In this document: positions 5,270 through 5,554 of the stretch, in pieces
Layout of the letters: each line of letters begins with the position of its first letter
How positions within the stretch are numbered: the first letter of the stretch is position 1
NCBI GenBank assembly: GCA_900754515.1
Contig: CAAEDD010000084.1
Location: 1-5,554, forward strand
DNA: 5,554 nt
Source of the DNA: an uncultured Oscillospiraceae bacterium
GTDB taxonomy: Bacteria > Bacillota > Clostridia > Oscillospirales > Oscillospiraceae
Direction of reading: 5' to 3'
Position numbers and translations under genes: made by a program
Notes under the pieces: model-generated
Seen by the model: only the letters and a program-made list of their open reading frames with translations
Database searches by the model: none
Told to the model about the DNA's origin: nothing

Positions 5270-5345
5270 TGGCAGGGGAAGAAGGCTTCGAACCCTCGGC
5301 CTACGGTTTTGGAGACCGCCGCTCTACCAGCTGAGCTATTCCCCT
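5270..5345 (-). tRNA. tRNA-Trp (CCA anticodon)
   Basis: The 76-nt cloverleaf has acceptor AGGGGAA/TTCCCCT, D stem GCTC/GAGC, anticodon stem GCGGT/ACCGT with loop CTCCAAA, T stem GAGGG/CCTTC with loop TTCGAAG, discriminator G and an encoded CCA end (5270-5272). The anticodon is at 5310-5312. It is the last tRNA of the operon and directly precedes the terminator. Confidence 0.95.
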
Positions 5346-5360
5346 GTGTAAATTTTAAAA

Positions 5361-5436
5361 TGGTGGACCGTCAGGGACTCGAACCCCGGACCGACCGGTT
5401 ATGAGCCGGTTGCTCTACCAACTGAGCTAACGGTCC
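5361..5436 (-). tRNA. tRNA with CAU anticodon (elongator Met, or Ile2)
   Basis: The 76-nt cloverleaf has acceptor GGACCGT/ACGGTCC, D stem GCTC/GAGC, anticodon stem ACCGG/CCGGT with loop CTCATAA, T loop TTCGAGT, discriminator A and encoded CCA (5361-5363). The anticodon is at 5401-5403. The paired first base and the anticodon stem without three G-C pairs exclude initiator tRNA. A CAU anticodon is either elongator Met or Ile2, whose C34 is changed to lysidine by TilS. The C4-G69 and C5-G68 pairs with A73 are features reported for TilS recognition in E. coli, so Ile2 remains open. Confidence 0.9.
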
Positions 5437-5446
5437 ATTTACAGGC

Positions 5447-5474
5447 ATTGCCGCCACGATATCGTGACGGCAAT
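5447..5474. repeat. 28-bp near-perfect palindrome between two tRNA genes
   Basis: ATTGCCGCCACGAT is followed directly by ATCGTGACGGCAAT, its reverse complement apart from one base. It fills most of the 48-bp spacer between tRNA-Asn and the CAU tRNA. No T-tract follows, so it is not a typical terminator; it may be a processing hairpin or a small interspersed palindrome. Confidence 0.65.
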
Positions 5475-5484
5475 ACCGTTTCAA

Positions 5485-5554
<70 letters not shown>

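Noticed and set aside
5224..5345. Integration of the Rhs-type region at the 3' end of tRNA-Trp
   Set aside because: I see no second copy of the tRNA 3' end in the window and no integrase gene, and the operon keeps its own terminator directly behind the tRNA.
5213..5404. Plus-strand open frame across tRNA-Trp and its neighbour
   Set aside because: It reads through two tRNA genes and a terminator on the opposite strand; this is a well-known false ORF type.

Overview
The window looks like chromosomal DNA of a low-to-moderate-GC Firmicute, most likely a Clostridia member. This rests on tRNA genes that encode their own CCA ends, strong GGAGG-type ribosome binding sites, small AT-rich genes and an Rhs/YD-repeat signature. 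No marker fixes the genus. Every supported gene lies on the minus strand, so the region is best read from high to low coordinates.

Right edge (5554 to 5224): the 3' part of a tRNA operon. In transcription order it holds tRNA-Asn (cut by the window edge), a CAU-anticodon tRNA (Met, or possibly Ile2) and tRNA-Trp, followed by a strong intrinsic terminator. A gene-free stretch of about 230 bp follows, with only a weak promoter candidate and a short hairpin.

Module C (4996 to about 3000): a run of small genes. A 197-aa protein with a possible tubby/LURP-like fold comes first. Next is a 40-aa single-membrane-span ORF starting at GTG (4386), then a membrane-anchored PH-like protein whose ATG overlaps the small ORF's stop by ATGA. 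The last gene (3104-3727) encodes a membrane-anchored CxxC protein and is followed by a hairpin terminator.

Module B (about 2981 to 284): it opens directly behind that hairpin with a short Rhs/YD-repeat tail. This is followed by a linker and a glycine-rich C-terminal domain split by frameshifts (2034-2886), which I infer to be a displaced Rhs C-terminal effector. Two translationally coupled small membrane proteins (1441-2034 and 1073-1444) come next. The module ends with a second, frameshifted copy of the CxxC gene (399-997) and a second copy of the hairpin. Module A then starts with another copy of the Rhs tail, interrupted by stop codons, and runs off the left edge.

The main result is a roughly 220-bp direct repeat (206-425 and 2911-3130, about 95% identical by hand count, spaced 2705 bp). 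It contains, as one block, the end of the CxxC gene, its spacer, its hairpin terminator and the Rhs tail. This block borders module B on both sides, so the locus looks like a tandem array of orphan Rhs-CT cassettes that share both ends and differ in cargo. Functions are inferred, and several reading frames appear decayed.
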